From contig NZ_LGEG01000222.1 in the NCBI RefSeq assembly GCF_001280125.1, positions 62,001-126,000 of the forward strand: DNA of 64,000 bases, read 5' to 3'. The translations under genes were made by a program, and so were the position numbers. This document shows, piece by piece, positions 48,412 through 62,823 of the stretch (its first letter is position 1; each line of letters begins with the position of its first letter). The notes beneath the pieces were generated by a model. It had not been told where the DNA came from and did not search any database. It saw only the letters and a list, made by a program, of their open reading frames with translations. This DNA comes from Streptomyces sp. NRRL F-6492. GTDB lineage: Bacteria > Actinomycetota > Actinomycetes > Streptomycetales > Streptomycetaceae.

Positions 48412-49335
48412 TCATCTCTTCGGGCGGGTCGCGCGGACCGCGCCGATGCTCGCCGCGATCACGAGCGCGATGGCGAGGGCGTCGGCGGCGGACAGGGCCT
48501 GGCTGAGGACGAGGAAGCCGGCCAGGGCCGCGATGGCCGGTTCCAGGCTCATCAGGATCGCGAAGGTGGGCGCGGGAATGCGGCGCAGCGCGAGGAGTTC
48601 CAGGGTGTACGGCAGGACCGACGACATCAGGGCGACCGCGAGGCCCAGCGCGAGCGTCGACGGTACGAGGAGCCGGTCGCCCGCCTCCGCGAGGCCGAGC
48701 GGCAGGCTGAGGAGGGCGCCGAAGGCCATGGCGAGCGCGAGCCCGTCGGCCTGCGGGAAGCGGCGGCCGGTGCGGGCGCCGAAGACGATGTACGCGGCCC
48801 ACATGCCGCCCGCCCCGAGCGCGAACGCGGCGCCCAGCGGGTCCAGGCGGTCGAAGCCGCCCCCGCCGAGCAGGACGACGCCGACGAGCGCGAGTCCGGC
48901 CCACAGCAGGTTCGTCCAGCGGCGCGAGGCGACCACGGAGAGGATCAGCGGGCCGAGGACCTCCAGGGTCACGGCGGCGCCCAGCGGGATCCGGCTCGAC
49001 GACTGGTAGATGAGGACGTTCATCCCCGCCATGGCGGTGCCGAAGGCGACGATCGTGCCCCAGTCGGCGCGGCCGTAGCCGCGGACCCGGGGCCGGCAGA
49101 CCACGAGCAGCACGACCGCCGCGAGCACCAGCCGCAGGGTGACCACCCCGAGGGCCCCGGCGCGCGGCATGAGGAGGACGGCGACGGCGGCCCCGAACTG
49201 CACGGAGAGCCCGCTCGTGACGACCAGCGCGACCGGGCCGAGCCCGCGGCCCGCGCCCCCGTCCCGTACGGGAACCCCCCGGGGTTCCGCGGCGACCGGC
49301 GCGACCGGGGTCACGTCCCTGACCGGACTGTCCAC
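48412..49335 (-). CDS. EamA-family exporter
   Basis: About 307 residues with ten predicted helices in two EamA halves (VTLRLVLAAVVLLVVCRPRV, FGTAMAGMNVLIYQSSSRIP, then LGLAVALMSSVLPYTLELLA, SLEPAIAALAGFLVLSQALS). It resembles RhtA-type amino acid or metabolite exporters. GGAGGAG just inside the longer frame favours GTG 49335 over GTG 49347. It diverges from a LysR gene, its probable regulator. Confidence 0.88.
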   Translation of the reverse strand: MDSPVRDVTPVAPVAAEPRGVPVRDGGAGRGLGPVALVVTSGLSVQFGAAVAVLLMPRAGALGVVTLRLVLAAVVLLVVCRPRVRGYGRADWGTIVAFGTAMAGMNVLIYQSSSRIPLGAAVTLEVLGPLILSVVASRRWTNLLWAGLALVGVVLLGGGGFDRLDPLGAAFALGAGGMWAAYIVFGARTGRRFPQADGLALAMAFGALLSLPLGLAEAGDRLLVPSTLALGLAVALMSSVLPYTLELLALRRIPAPTFAILMSLEPAIAALAGFLVLSQALSAADALAIALVIAASIGAVRATRPKR

Positions 49336-49465
49336 CGGCTCCTCCACATCGACGTCACGCTCATCACGGTGCGCCGCACCGGACCCCGGTACGGCACCAC
49401 CTCACCGTACGGGCCCCCGCGCGGCAGCGGAAATGCCTCTTGCGCTGCGGTTATGCTCCGCACGC

Positions 49466-50353
49466 ATGAGCATCGAGCTGCGCCACCTCCGCTGCTTCCT
49501 CGCCATCGCCGAGGAATCCAGCCTGACCGGGGCGGCCGCCCGGCTCCACCTCACGCAGCCCGCCGTCTCCCGCACGCTCGCCGCCCTGGAGCGGCACCTC
49601 GGCATCCGGCTCGTCGACCGCTCCACCCACCACCTCGCCCTCACCGCCGAGGGCCTCGCCTTCCGGGACCGGGCCGCCGTCGCCCTCGCCGCCTTCGACG
49701 CGGCCGTCGACCCGGCCGGGCTCCGCCGCCGCCCCCTGCGCCTCGGGCACGCCTGGTCGGCGTTCGGCCCGTACACCACTCCCCTGCTCCGGCGCTGGCA
49801 GCGGGAGCACCCCGGCACCCCGCTCGAACTCCTCCGCGTCGACGACCGCACCGCCGGTCTCGTCCGGGGCGAGGTCGACGCCGCCCTGCTCCGGGGCCCG
49901 GTGGACGCCCCCGGCCTGGTCACCGAGGAGCTGGCCACGGAGCCCCGGGTGGCCGCGCTGCCCGCTGACCACCCGCTCGCCGGCCGGTCCCGGCTCGCGC
50001 TCGGCGACCTGGCGGGCGAGACGGTCGTCCTCAACACCGTCTCCGGCACGACCACCCTCACCCTCTGGCCCGCCGCCGCCCGCCCGGCGGCCACGCTGAC
50101 CGTCGCCAACACCGACGACTGGCTCACCGCCATCGCCGCCGGCCGGGGCGTCGGCGTCTCCTCCGCCTCCACGGCCGCCCTCCACCCGTACCCCGGCGTC
50201 GTCTACCGCCCCCTGCCGGACGCGCCCCCGCTCCCGGTCGTCCTGGCCTGGCGCGACGCCTTCCCGCACCCGGCGACGGCGGCGCTGGCGGCCCTGGCCC
50301 GCGAGATCGCCGGCCGCGAGATCACCGGCCGCGAGGGGCCGGACATCCGCTAG
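49466..50353 (+). CDS. LysR-family regulator
   Basis: A 295-residue LTTR. The HTH is MSIELRHLRCFLAIAEESSL, TGAAARLHLTQPAVSRTLAA, LERHLGIRLVDRS, followed by the two-lobed effector domain. It diverges from the EamA exporter with about 130 bases between them, a classic activator/target pair. Co-inducer unknown. It overlaps the convergent ketosynthase gene by four bases. Confidence 0.92.
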   Translation: MSIELRHLRCFLAIAEESSLTGAAARLHLTQPAVSRTLAALERHLGIRLVDRSTHHLALTAEGLAFRDRAAVALAAFDAAVDPAGLRRRPLRLGHAWSAFGPYTTPLLRRWQREHPGTPLELLRVDDRTAGLVRGEVDAALLRGPVDAPGLVTEELATEPRVAALPADHPLAGRSRLALGDLAGETVVLNTVSGTTTLTLWPAAARPAATLTVANTDDWLTAIAAGRGVGVSSASTAALHPYPGVVYRPLPDAPPLPVVLAWRDAFPHPATAALAALAREIAGREITGREGPDIR

Positions 50354-51594
50354 GGGGTGTCCGTGTCACCGGCGCGGGTGACGACGAGCGAGACGTTCTG
50401 CCCGCCGAAGCCGAAGGAGTTGCTGAGCACGGCCTCCTGCGGGGCGTCCCGTCGCTCCGCGACGACGTCGAGGTCGATGTCGGGGTCGACGCCGGCCGCG
50501 GTGAGGTTGCGGGTCGGCGGGATGACGCCGTGCTCGACGCTGAGGACGGCGATGAGGGCCTCGATCGCGCCGGCGGCGCCGAAGAGGTGGCCGAGGGCGG
50601 CCTTGGGGGCCGTCACGGTGGCGCGGCCGAAGACCTCCCCGATCGCGCGCGCCTCGGCGACGTCGCCGACCGGGGTGCCGGTGGCGTGGGCGTTGACGTG
50701 GCTGATCCGTCCGGGCTCCAGGCCGGCCTGCGCGAGGGCCTTCCGCATGGCCGAGATCTGGCCGGAGCCGTCGGGAGCGGGCGCCGTGATGTGGTGGGCG
50801 TCGGCGGCGATGCCGGCGCCCGCGAGCACCGCGTGGACGCGCGCGCCCCGGGCCTCGGCGTGTTCGGCGCTTTCGAGCACCACGACGGCCGCGCCCTCGC
50901 CGAGGACGAATCCGCCGCGGTCCGCGGCGAACGGCCGGGAGGCCGATGCGGGGTCGCCGGTGTGCCGCGACAGCGCCTGCGCCTGGACGAAGCCCGCGAC
51001 GGTGATCGGGGTGATCGCGGCCTCGGTCCCGCCCGCGATGACCACGTCCGCCTCGCCGGCGCGGATGAGCCGGGCCCCCAGGGCGATCGCCTCGGCACCG
51101 GAGGAGCACGCCGAGACGGGCGTGTAGACCCCGGCCCGCGCGCCGTATTCGATGCTGATCAGCGCCGCCGCCGCGTTGGGCATGAGCATCGGGACCGTGC
51201 GCGGCGAGACGCGCCGCGTTCCGGCCGTCTCCAGGACGTCGTCCTCCCTCAGCAGGGTCCGTACGCCCCCGATGCCCGTGCCGATCGCCGACGCGAGCCG
51301 GTCCGGATCCACCCGTGGGGCGCCGGCGTCGGCCCAGGCCTCGGCCGCCGCGGTGAGGGCCGCCTGCTGCGAGCGGTCGAGCCGCCTGGCCCGTGCCGGG
51401 GGCAGGGACGCGGCGGGGTCGGCCGCCATCGTCCCCGCGACGGTGCCGGCGAGGCCGGCGTCCTCGTGGCCGGGCAGGACGCCGCCGCGGATGCCGGACT
51501 CGCCGGCGAGCAGGGCGCTCCAGGTGGTCCCCACGTCCCCGCCGAGCGGCGTGATCGCGCCGAGTCCGGTCACGACGACTTCGGTCCGGTGCAT
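50350..51594 (-). CDS. Stand-alone beta-ketoacyl-ACP synthase (FabF-like)
   Basis: A 414-residue KAS-II-type condensing enzyme with its full Cys-His-His triad: C163 in VSACSSGAEA, H303 in VNAHATGTP and H336 in ALGHLFGAAGA. No ACP, malonyltransferase, ketoreductase or chain-length factor gene is near. It diverges from a TetR gene across two perfect 6-3-6 operators, so its expression is switched rather than constitutive. It could adjust fatty acid composition or serve a remote pathway. AAGGTGGAAGG precedes the ATG. Confidence 0.9.
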   Translation of the reverse strand: MHRTEVVVTGLGAITPLGGDVGTTWSALLAGESGIRGGVLPGHEDAGLAGTVAGTMAADPAASLPPARARRLDRSQQAALTAAAEAWADAGAPRVDPDRLASAIGTGIGGVRTLLREDDVLETAGTRRVSPRTVPMLMPNAAAALISIEYGARAGVYTPVSACSSGAEAIALGARLIRAGEADVVIAGGTEAAITPITVAGFVQAQALSRHTGDPASASRPFAADRGGFVLGEGAAVVVLESAEHAEARGARVHAVLAGAGIAADAHHITAPAPDGSGQISAMRKALAQAGLEPGRISHVNAHATGTPVGDVAEARAIGEVFGRATVTAPKAALGHLFGAAGAIEALIAVLSVEHGVIPPTRNLTAAGVDPDIDLDVVAERRDAPQEAVLSNSFGFGGQNVSLVVTRAGDTDTP

Positions 51595-51609
51595 GCCCTT
51601 CCACCTTTC

Positions 51610-51654
51610 TTGTATGCGATACAAGCGAATGAGGCTTTGTTGTATCACATACAA
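51610..51654. promoter_or_regulatory. Two TetR operators, TTGTAT-N3-ATACAA
   Basis: TTGTATGCGATACAA at 51610-51624 and TTGTATCACATACAA at 51640-51654. Both are perfect 6-3-6 inverted repeats with centres 30 bases apart, filling the ketosynthase/TetR divergent space. Confidence 0.88.
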
Positions 51655-51661
51655 TTCGCGG

Positions 51662-56450
<4,789 letters not shown>

Positions 56451-56462
56451 CCCCCCCTTTCC

Positions 56463-56516
56463 GCACGGCGAAGGGCCCGGCACCGCACGCGCGCGGTGCC
56501 GGGCCCTTCGCCGTGC
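56463..56516. terminator. Very strong bidirectional terminator
   Basis: A perfect 24-bp stem: GCACGGCGAAGGGCCCGGCA plus CCGC at 56463-56486, complement at 56493-56516, six-base loop. It ends serC and the converging exporter operon. Confidence 0.92.
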
Positions 56517-56549
56517 GTCCGTACGTCCGTGCGTCCGTGCGTCCGTGCG
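56517..56549. repeat. GTCCGTGC octamer repeat
   Basis: About four copies of GTCCGTGC (first is GTCCGTAC) between the terminator and the permease stop. Confidence 0.8.
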
Positions 56550-57355
56550 TCAACGGCTCAGCGCCTGGTAGCGGCGGACCGCCAGGGGCAGGAAGAGCGC
56601 CACGAGGGCGAGCGGCCAGAGGACCGCCATCAGGACGGCGTGCTGCTCGACCCAGGAGCCGCCGCCCGCGCCCGGGTTGCCGAAGAGCTCGCGGGTGGCC
56701 GACACGGTGGACGAGATCGGGTTCCAGGCGGCGACGGGCGCGAGCCAGGACGGCATCAGGGACGGCGCCACGTACACGCTGGAGAGCATCGTGACCGGGA
56801 ACAGGACGACGTAGAGGGCGCCGGCCGTCTCCGTGTTCGGGACCACGAGGCCGCACCACACGCCCATCCAGATCAGGCTGAAGCGCAGCAGCAGGAGCAG
56901 TGCGAAGCCGAGGAGCGTGGCGCCGGGCCCGCCGTCCGAGGTCCAGCCGATGGCCAGGGCGGTGACGGCGAGGAGGGCGAGTTCGGCGGTGGCGATCAGG
57001 AGGTCGGACAGGGCGCGGCCGGTGGCGACGGCCGAGGGGGCCATCGGCATGGACCGGAAGCGGTCCACGACCCCCCTGCCGCTGTCGGAGGCGACGGCCG
57101 AGGCCGTGCCCATGAGCCCGAAGGCCATGGTCATGGTGAACATGCCGGGCATCAGGAACTCGCGGTAGTCGCCGTCGCCGGGCACGCGCATCGCGCTGCC
57201 GAAGACGAATCCGTAGAGCAGCACGGAGACGACGGGGAAGCCGAGCTGCCAGAGGATGGCGGTGGGGTTGCGGCGGTAGTTGAGCAGGGTGCGGCGGACG
57301 AGGGTGAGGCAGTCGGCGACGGCCCAGTAGGCGCGCCCGCCCGTGACGGGGGTGC

Positions 57356-57359
<4 letters not shown>
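56550..57359 (-). CDS. DrrB-type ABC-2 permease
   Basis: A 269-residue membrane protein: [40 protein letters not shown], the ABC-2 segment [14 protein letters not shown], then [20 protein letters not shown] and a final helix. GTG start overlaps the ATPase stop (GTGA at 57356-57359). It is the membrane half of the second DrrAB-like exporter in this window. Confidence 0.9.
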
Positions 57360-58417
<1,058 letters not shown>

Positions 58418-58457
58418 GGGGGCCTCCGGTCGGGTCGGCATCGCGGAACACTGAATC

Positions 58458-58493
58458 GAGTACACCGTACTCCATTACGAGTACACCGTACTC
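58458..58493. promoter_or_regulatory. Two identical TetR operators, GAGTAC-ACC-GTACTC
   Basis: GAGTACACCGTACTC at 58458-58472 and again at 58479-58493. Both are perfect 6-3-6 inverted repeats, and the second is an exact direct copy 21 bases on, two helical turns, suggesting cooperative binding. Confidence 0.92.
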
Positions 58494-58525
58494 AGTTCAA
58501 GAACGGCGCGCTTTAAAGTGGCCGC

Positions 58526-59269
58526 ATGACCAAGAGCAGCCTCGACCTCCTCTGGGGCACGGGCGAACGCCCCAGCCGCGGCCCCAAACCCGGTCTCACC
58601 GTCGACCGGATCGTCACGACGGCCGTCGCCCTCGCCGACGCGGAAGGGCTCGACGCCGTCTCGATGCGGCGGGTCGCGGGCGAGCTGGGGGTGGGCACGA
58701 TGTCGCTCTACCGGTACGTCCCCGGCAAGACCGAGCTGCTCGACCTGATGCTCGACCGGGTCCAGGGCGAGGCCCTGCCCGCCGAACCGCCGGCCCCCAC
58801 CGCCTGGCGGGACACCGTCACGGCCCTCGCCCGCACCACCCTCGGCCTCTACCGGGCCCACCCCTGGCTGCTCCGGGTCAACCAGGCCCGCTCCGTCCTC
58901 GGCCCGAGCGCCCTGCGCGGCCTGGAGCTGTGCCTCTCGGGGCTCAAGGGGCCGCACGGCATGGGCCTGAGCGACCCCGAGACCATCTCGGTGATCATCA
59001 CCGTACAGGGGTACGCGGCGGGCACCGCCCGCATGGAGCTCCAGGCCTCCGAGGCCGCGCGGGAGACCGGCATCGGCGACGACGCGTTCTGGGACGCGCA
59101 GCGGCCCTACCTGGAGCGGGCGATGCTCTCGGGCGACTACCCGCTGATGGCGTCGCTCGCGGACGACACCTTCGCCCGCGAGACCGACCACTTCGCCTTC
59201 GGCCTCGAACGGCTCCTGGACGGCTTCGAGGCCCTGGTGGACCGACGGAAGGGGATCAGCGGCGCCTGA
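58526..59269 (+). CDS. TetR-family regulator of the exporter
   Basis: A 247-residue TetR protein. The HTH is GLTVDRIVTTAVALADAEGL, DAVSMRRVAGELGVGTMSLY, RYVPGKTELLDLMLDRV, with a helical C-terminal ligand domain of the TetR_C class. TTTAAAGTGG lies close upstream but no ribosome site is clear. It almost surely binds the two GAGTAC-ACC-GTACTC copies and represses itself and the DrrAB operon. Overlaps the next, convergent gene by 14 bases. Confidence 0.92.
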   Translation: MTKSSLDLLWGTGERPSRGPKPGLTVDRIVTTAVALADAEGLDAVSMRRVAGELGVGTMSLYRYVPGKTELLDLMLDRVQGEALPAEPPAPTAWRDTVTALARTTLGLYRAHPWLLRVNQARSVLGPSALRGLELCLSGLKGPHGMGLSDPETISVIITVQGYAAGTARMELQASEAARETGIGDDAFWDAQRPYLERAMLSGDYPLMASLADDTFARETDHFAFGLERLLDGFEALVDRRKGISGA

Positions 59270-60263
59270 CCAGCCGCTTCCCGGCCACCACCAGGAGCGT
59301 GGCGCCGGCGAGCACGAGGAAGCCGACGGTGGCGTTCCCCTGCCCGCCCCCGCTCCCGCCTCCGCCCAGGGCCGCGGACGGCGACGCGGAGGCGCCGGGG
59401 GGCGCGGTGCCGCCGCCCGGGGTCTCCGCGTCCGGCCGCCCGCCCGACGGCGGCTCCACGCGCAGGACGCGGCTGCTCCTCCCCTCCGAGCCGAACATGA
59501 GGGCCGAGCCGTCCGCCGTGTACGTCACGGACTCCGCCTGCCCCTGGAAGGGAACCCCCACGGGCGCCCCCTCGCCTTCGGGGCGCCCGTCCTTCCACGC
59601 GTACTCCCGGGCGGTGAAGTAGCCGCGCAGGACGAGCCGGCCGCCGTCCGGGGAGAAGGCGCCGTCGGTCACCCACGGCACCTCGCCCACGCGCCGGAAG
59701 ACGTTCGCCCCGGACGACGAGAGCCGCTCGGGCCCCGCGTACAGGCCGCCGCCGTCCTCGTTCTTGCTCGCGATGTACACCCGGCCGGTCTTCGGATGGA
59801 CCATCAGGGCCTCGGCGTTGCGCGGCCCGTCGGCGTACTTCACGACGTACTGCTTCGCCGCCACCTTCTGGTCCTTCAGGACCTTCGGCTCGGGGAAGCG
59901 GTAGATCCAGACGTGGTCCCAGGAGCCGTCGAGGTTGTCGCCGACGTCGCCCACGTAGACGTCCCCGTCGGGGCCGACGGAGATCGCCTCCATGTCGCGG
60001 GGGGTGCCGACCCCCTGCATGGTCAGGGTCGCGACCGTCTTCCCCGTACGGGAGTCGACGCCGTAGATCAGGGGCGCGTCCTGGTCGTTGTGCGTCCAGT
60101 AGATCCCGGGGTGGGCGCGGCTCGCGGCGAGGCCGCTGGACTCGGTGATCCGGGTGTCCTGGATCGTGAAGTCCCGGTCGGGCTCCTGCCCTTCGGCACG
60201 GGCATGACCGGCCGGGAGCAGCACCAGGGCCGCCGCGCCGAGGGCGCACAGAGCAGATCGCAT
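59256..60263 (-). CDS. Secreted, C-terminally anchored beta-propeller-like protein
   Basis: A 335-residue protein. Signal peptide MRSALCALGAAALVLLPAGH with cleavage near ARA-EGQ. The body has propeller-like repeats (TRITESSGLAASRAHPGIYW, VDSRTGKTVATLTMQGVGTP, DMEAISVGPDGDVYVGDVGD, MVHPKTGRVYIASKNEDGGG). A Pro/Ser/Gly linker and one helix (FLVLAGATLLVVAGKRLVRR) anchor the C-terminus. It resembles esterase-like or SdiA-regulated propellers. No catalytic role is obvious. Confidence 0.82.
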   Translation of the reverse strand: MRSALCALGAAALVLLPAGHARAEGQEPDRDFTIQDTRITESSGLAASRAHPGIYWTHNDQDAPLIYGVDSRTGKTVATLTMQGVGTPRDMEAISVGPDGDVYVGDVGDNLDGSWDHVWIYRFPEPKVLKDQKVAAKQYVVKYADGPRNAEALMVHPKTGRVYIASKNEDGGGLYAGPERLSSSGANVFRRVGEVPWVTDGAFSPDGGRLVLRGYFTAREYAWKDGRPEGEGAPVGVPFQGQAESVTYTADGSALMFGSEGRSSRVLRVEPPSGGRPDAETPGGGTAPPGASASPSAALGGGGSGGGQGNATVGFLVLAGATLLVVAGKRLVRRR

Positions 60264-60332
60264 GCCCCCAGCCTGCCACGGGCGACGGGAACCCGGTTGA
60301 CCATGATCGGGGACGCTGTCAGGGTCGCGTCC

Positions 60333-61172
60333 ATGCCTACCTTCCTCGCTCACGACGGCACGGAACTCGCTTACCACGCATCCGGATCCGGGGCCCCGCT
60401 GCTCTGCCTCCCCGGCGGCCCGATGCTGGACTCCGCCTATCTGGGCGACCTCGGCGGCCTCGCGGCCCACCGCCGCCTGATCCTGCTCGACCCGCGCGGC
60501 ACGGGCGACTCCGCCGTGCCGGACGACCCGGCCTCGTACCGCTGCGACCGGCAGGTGGCGGACGTGGAGGCGCTGCGGACGCACCTCGGCCTCGACGCCG
60601 TCGACGTGCTCGGGCACTCGGCGGGCGCGAACCTGGCCGCCCTGTACACCGCCCGGCACCCCGGGCGCGTGGCCCGCCTGGTGCTCGTCACCCCCGGCAC
60701 GGCGGCGGTGGCGCTGGACACGCCCCCGGAGGAGCGGCTCGCGGCGGCGCGGCTGCGGAGCGGGGAGCCGTGGTTCGGCCCGGCGTACGCGGCCCTGGAG
60801 GAGGTCACGGCGGGGCGGGGCACGGCGGAGACGTTCGAGGCGGTCGCGCCGTTCCTCCACGGCACCTGGGACGGGGCCGCGCGGGAGCGGCACGCCGAGG
60901 ACCGCCGGCGGCGGAACGACGAGGCGGGGGCCCGCACGAACGAGGGCGCCTTCGACCCGCCCGCCACGCGCGCGGTGCTCGCGGGGTTCGACCGCCCGGT
61001 CCTGGTCGTGGCGGGCGAGGGGGACGTGAACACCCCGCCGCCGACGGCCGCCGCGTACGCGGCCCTGTTCCCGAAGGCGGAACTGACCGTCCTGCCCGGG
61101 GCGGGCCACTTCCCGTGGCACGACGACGCGGAGGGCTTCGCGGGGGCGGTGGACGCCTTCCTCGCCGCCTGA
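60333..61172 (+). CDS. Alpha/beta hydrolase (proline-iminopeptidase-like)
   Basis: A 279-residue hydrolase: LLCLPGGPMLDSAYLGDLGG, LDPRGTGDSAVPDDPASYRC, nucleophile elbow VLGHSAGANLAALYT, then VLVVAGEGDVNTPP and the histidine GAGHFPWHD. The DPRGTG.S start recalls proline iminopeptidases. ATG 60333 after AGGG. It diverges from the anchored propeller protein by about 70 bases. Confidence 0.88.
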   Translation: MPTFLAHDGTELAYHASGSGAPLLCLPGGPMLDSAYLGDLGGLAAHRRLILLDPRGTGDSAVPDDPASYRCDRQVADVEALRTHLGLDAVDVLGHSAGANLAALYTARHPGRVARLVLVTPGTAAVALDTPPEERLAAARLRSGEPWFGPAYAALEEVTAGRGTAETFEAVAPFLHGTWDGAARERHAEDRRRRNDEAGARTNEGAFDPPATRAVLAGFDRPVLVVAGEGDVNTPPPTAAAYAALFPKAELTVLPGAGHFPWHDDAEGFAGAVDAFLAA

Positions 61173-61330
61173 GGTCCTCGCCGACCCCGCCTCGGAACCG
61201 TACGGGGTCCACCTCCGCGCCTCCGCCGTTTCCGCGCCTCCGCCGTTTCCGCTCCTTCGCGGCCTCCGCTCCTTTGCCGTTTCCGCAACAGGACTGGCCC
61301 GGCGCGCAGGCGCTGCACGACGGTGGGGCC

Positions 61331-62017
61331 ATGACGGACGACACCGCAGCAGAAGCGCACCCCTCCGCCGACGCCCCCGCCGCCGACGGCTACGTCGGCG
61401 ACCCCGCCGTGCGCGACGAGTGGGACACCCGCTACTCCGAGCGCCAACAGCTCTGGAGCGGGCGGCCGAACGGGGCGCTCGTCGCCGAGGTCGCCGACCT
61501 CTCCCCCGGACGCGCGCTCGACGTCGGCTGCGGCGAGGGCGCGGACGCCATCTGGCTCGCCCGCGCCGGCTGGGACGTCACCGCCCTGGAGGTCTCCGGG
61601 GTGGCCCTCGCCCGGGCCGCCGCCCACGCGCGGGACGCCGGCGCCGGCGTCCGCTGGGTGCACGCGGGGCTGACCGAGGCGGCGCTCCCGCCCGCCTCCT
61701 TCGACCTGGTCTCCGCGCAGTACCCGGCGCTGCTCCGCACGCCGGGGTCGACGGCCGAGCACGCCCTGCTCGCCGCCGTCGCGCCCGGCGGCGTCCTCCT
61801 GCTCGTGCACCACGCGGGCGTGGACGGGCACCACGCCGAGCGGCAGGACGACGCCTTCGACCCCGCCGCCTACGTGTGGCCCTCGACGGTCGCCGCGCTC
61901 CTCGGGGACGACTGGCGGATCGAGGCGGACGAGGAACGGCCCCGTGTGGCGCCCGAGGGCGGCGCGGGCGCCCACCACACCCACGACGTCGTCCTGCGGG
62001 CCCGCCGCCTGCGCTGA
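61331..62017 (+). CDS. SAM-dependent methyltransferase
   Basis: A 228-residue class-I methyltransferase: motif I ALDVGCGEGADAIWLARAGW, DVTALEVSG, motif IV FDLVSAQYP and LLAAVAPGGVLLLVHHAG. It is similar in pattern to tellurite-resistance/thiopurine methyltransferase-like proteins. Substrate unknown. The 158-base gap before it holds imperfect direct repeats of CCTCCGCCGTTTCCG (about 61217-61290) and no gene. Confidence 0.88.
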   Translation: MTDDTAAEAHPSADAPAADGYVGDPAVRDEWDTRYSERQQLWSGRPNGALVAEVADLSPGRALDVGCGEGADAIWLARAGWDVTALEVSGVALARAAAHARDAGAGVRWVHAGLTEAALPPASFDLVSAQYPALLRTPGSTAEHALLAAVAPGGVLLLVHHAGVDGHHAERQDDAFDPAAYVWPSTVAALLGDDWRIEADEERPRVAPEGGAGAHHTHDVVLRARRLR

Positions 62018-62087
62018 CGCGCGGACGGGCCCCGGGGGTGTTCCGGATCACAGCGGGCCCCGGAAGACGGTCCGCGATGATGTGACC

Positions 62088-62780
62088 ATGCGTTTTCTGT
62101 TCGTCGGCGACAGCATGACCATCGGACGCGCCGGCGACTGGACCTGGCGCTACCGGATGTGGCAGCACCTGGAGACCGTCCTCCCGGGCGGGTACGAGAT
62201 CGTGGGCCCGCGCACGGGCCTGTACGACCCGTCGGCCCCGGACGGCCCCCACGACGGCGAGGCGTACGCGGCGCCGGACTTCCCCGCCCCCGCCCGCCGT
62301 CACCTGGCCGGCTGGGGCGAGGGCTGGCTGCACATGGCGCCGGTGATCGGGGAGACGGTCGCGGCGGCCGGGGCGGACGTGCTCCTCGTCTCCCTCGGCC
62401 TGATCGACCTGGGCTTCTACACGAACAGCGACCAGACGGACGAGAACGTCCGGGCCTTCGTCGGGGCCGCCCGCGCCGCGAACCCGCGCGTCCGGGCGGT
62501 CCTCCTCCCGGTCATCCCGAACGTCCGCGCCACCTACGACGCCCCCTTCGCCGCCGAGTGCGCCCGCTTCAACGACCTCCTCGCGAAGGCCGTCGCCGAC
62601 CTGGACACCCCCGCCTCCCCGCTGCTCCTGGGGACGGTCCCGGCGTCGTACGCCCTCCCCGCCGACACCTACGACGGCACCCACCCGGGCCCCACCGGCG
62701 AACACAAACTGGCGGCGGCCTTCGCGGACGCGATGCACCGGGCGTGGGGCCTCGGCGGCCCGTACACCGCCCGGCCCTGA
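62088..62780 (+). CDS. SGNH-family hydrolase
   Basis: A 230-residue GDSL/SGNH esterase-like protein. Block I FVGDSMTIGRAGDWTWRYRM, block III-like LLVSLGLIDLGFYTNSDQTD, and block V YDGTHPGPTGEHKLAAAFAD with the catalytic D-x-x-H. No signal peptide, so cytoplasmic. Substrate could be a lipid, ester or sugar acetate. Followed by a 15-bp terminator stem. Confidence 0.9.
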   Translation: MRFLFVGDSMTIGRAGDWTWRYRMWQHLETVLPGGYEIVGPRTGLYDPSAPDGPHDGEAYAAPDFPAPARRHLAGWGEGWLHMAPVIGETVAAAGADVLLVSLGLIDLGFYTNSDQTDENVRAFVGAARAANPRVRAVLLPVIPNVRATYDAPFAAECARFNDLLAKAVADLDTPASPLLLGTVPASYALPADTYDGTHPGPTGEHKLAAAFADAMHRAWGLGGPYTARP

Positions 62781-62782
62781 CG

Positions 62783-62818
62783 CCGGCCCCGGACCGGTCC
62801 GCGCCGGTCCGGGGCCGG
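62783..62818. terminator. Bidirectional terminator
   Basis: CCGGCCCCGGACCGG pairs with CCGGTCCGGGGCCGG (15 bp, loop TCCGCG). Ends the SGNH gene and the converging aldo/keto reductase. Confidence 0.88.
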
Positions 62819-62823
62819 GAACG

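Noticed and set aside
50350..51594. Part of a polyketide or fatty acid cluster
   Set aside because: No ACP, acyltransferase, ketoreductase or chain-length factor genes are nearby.
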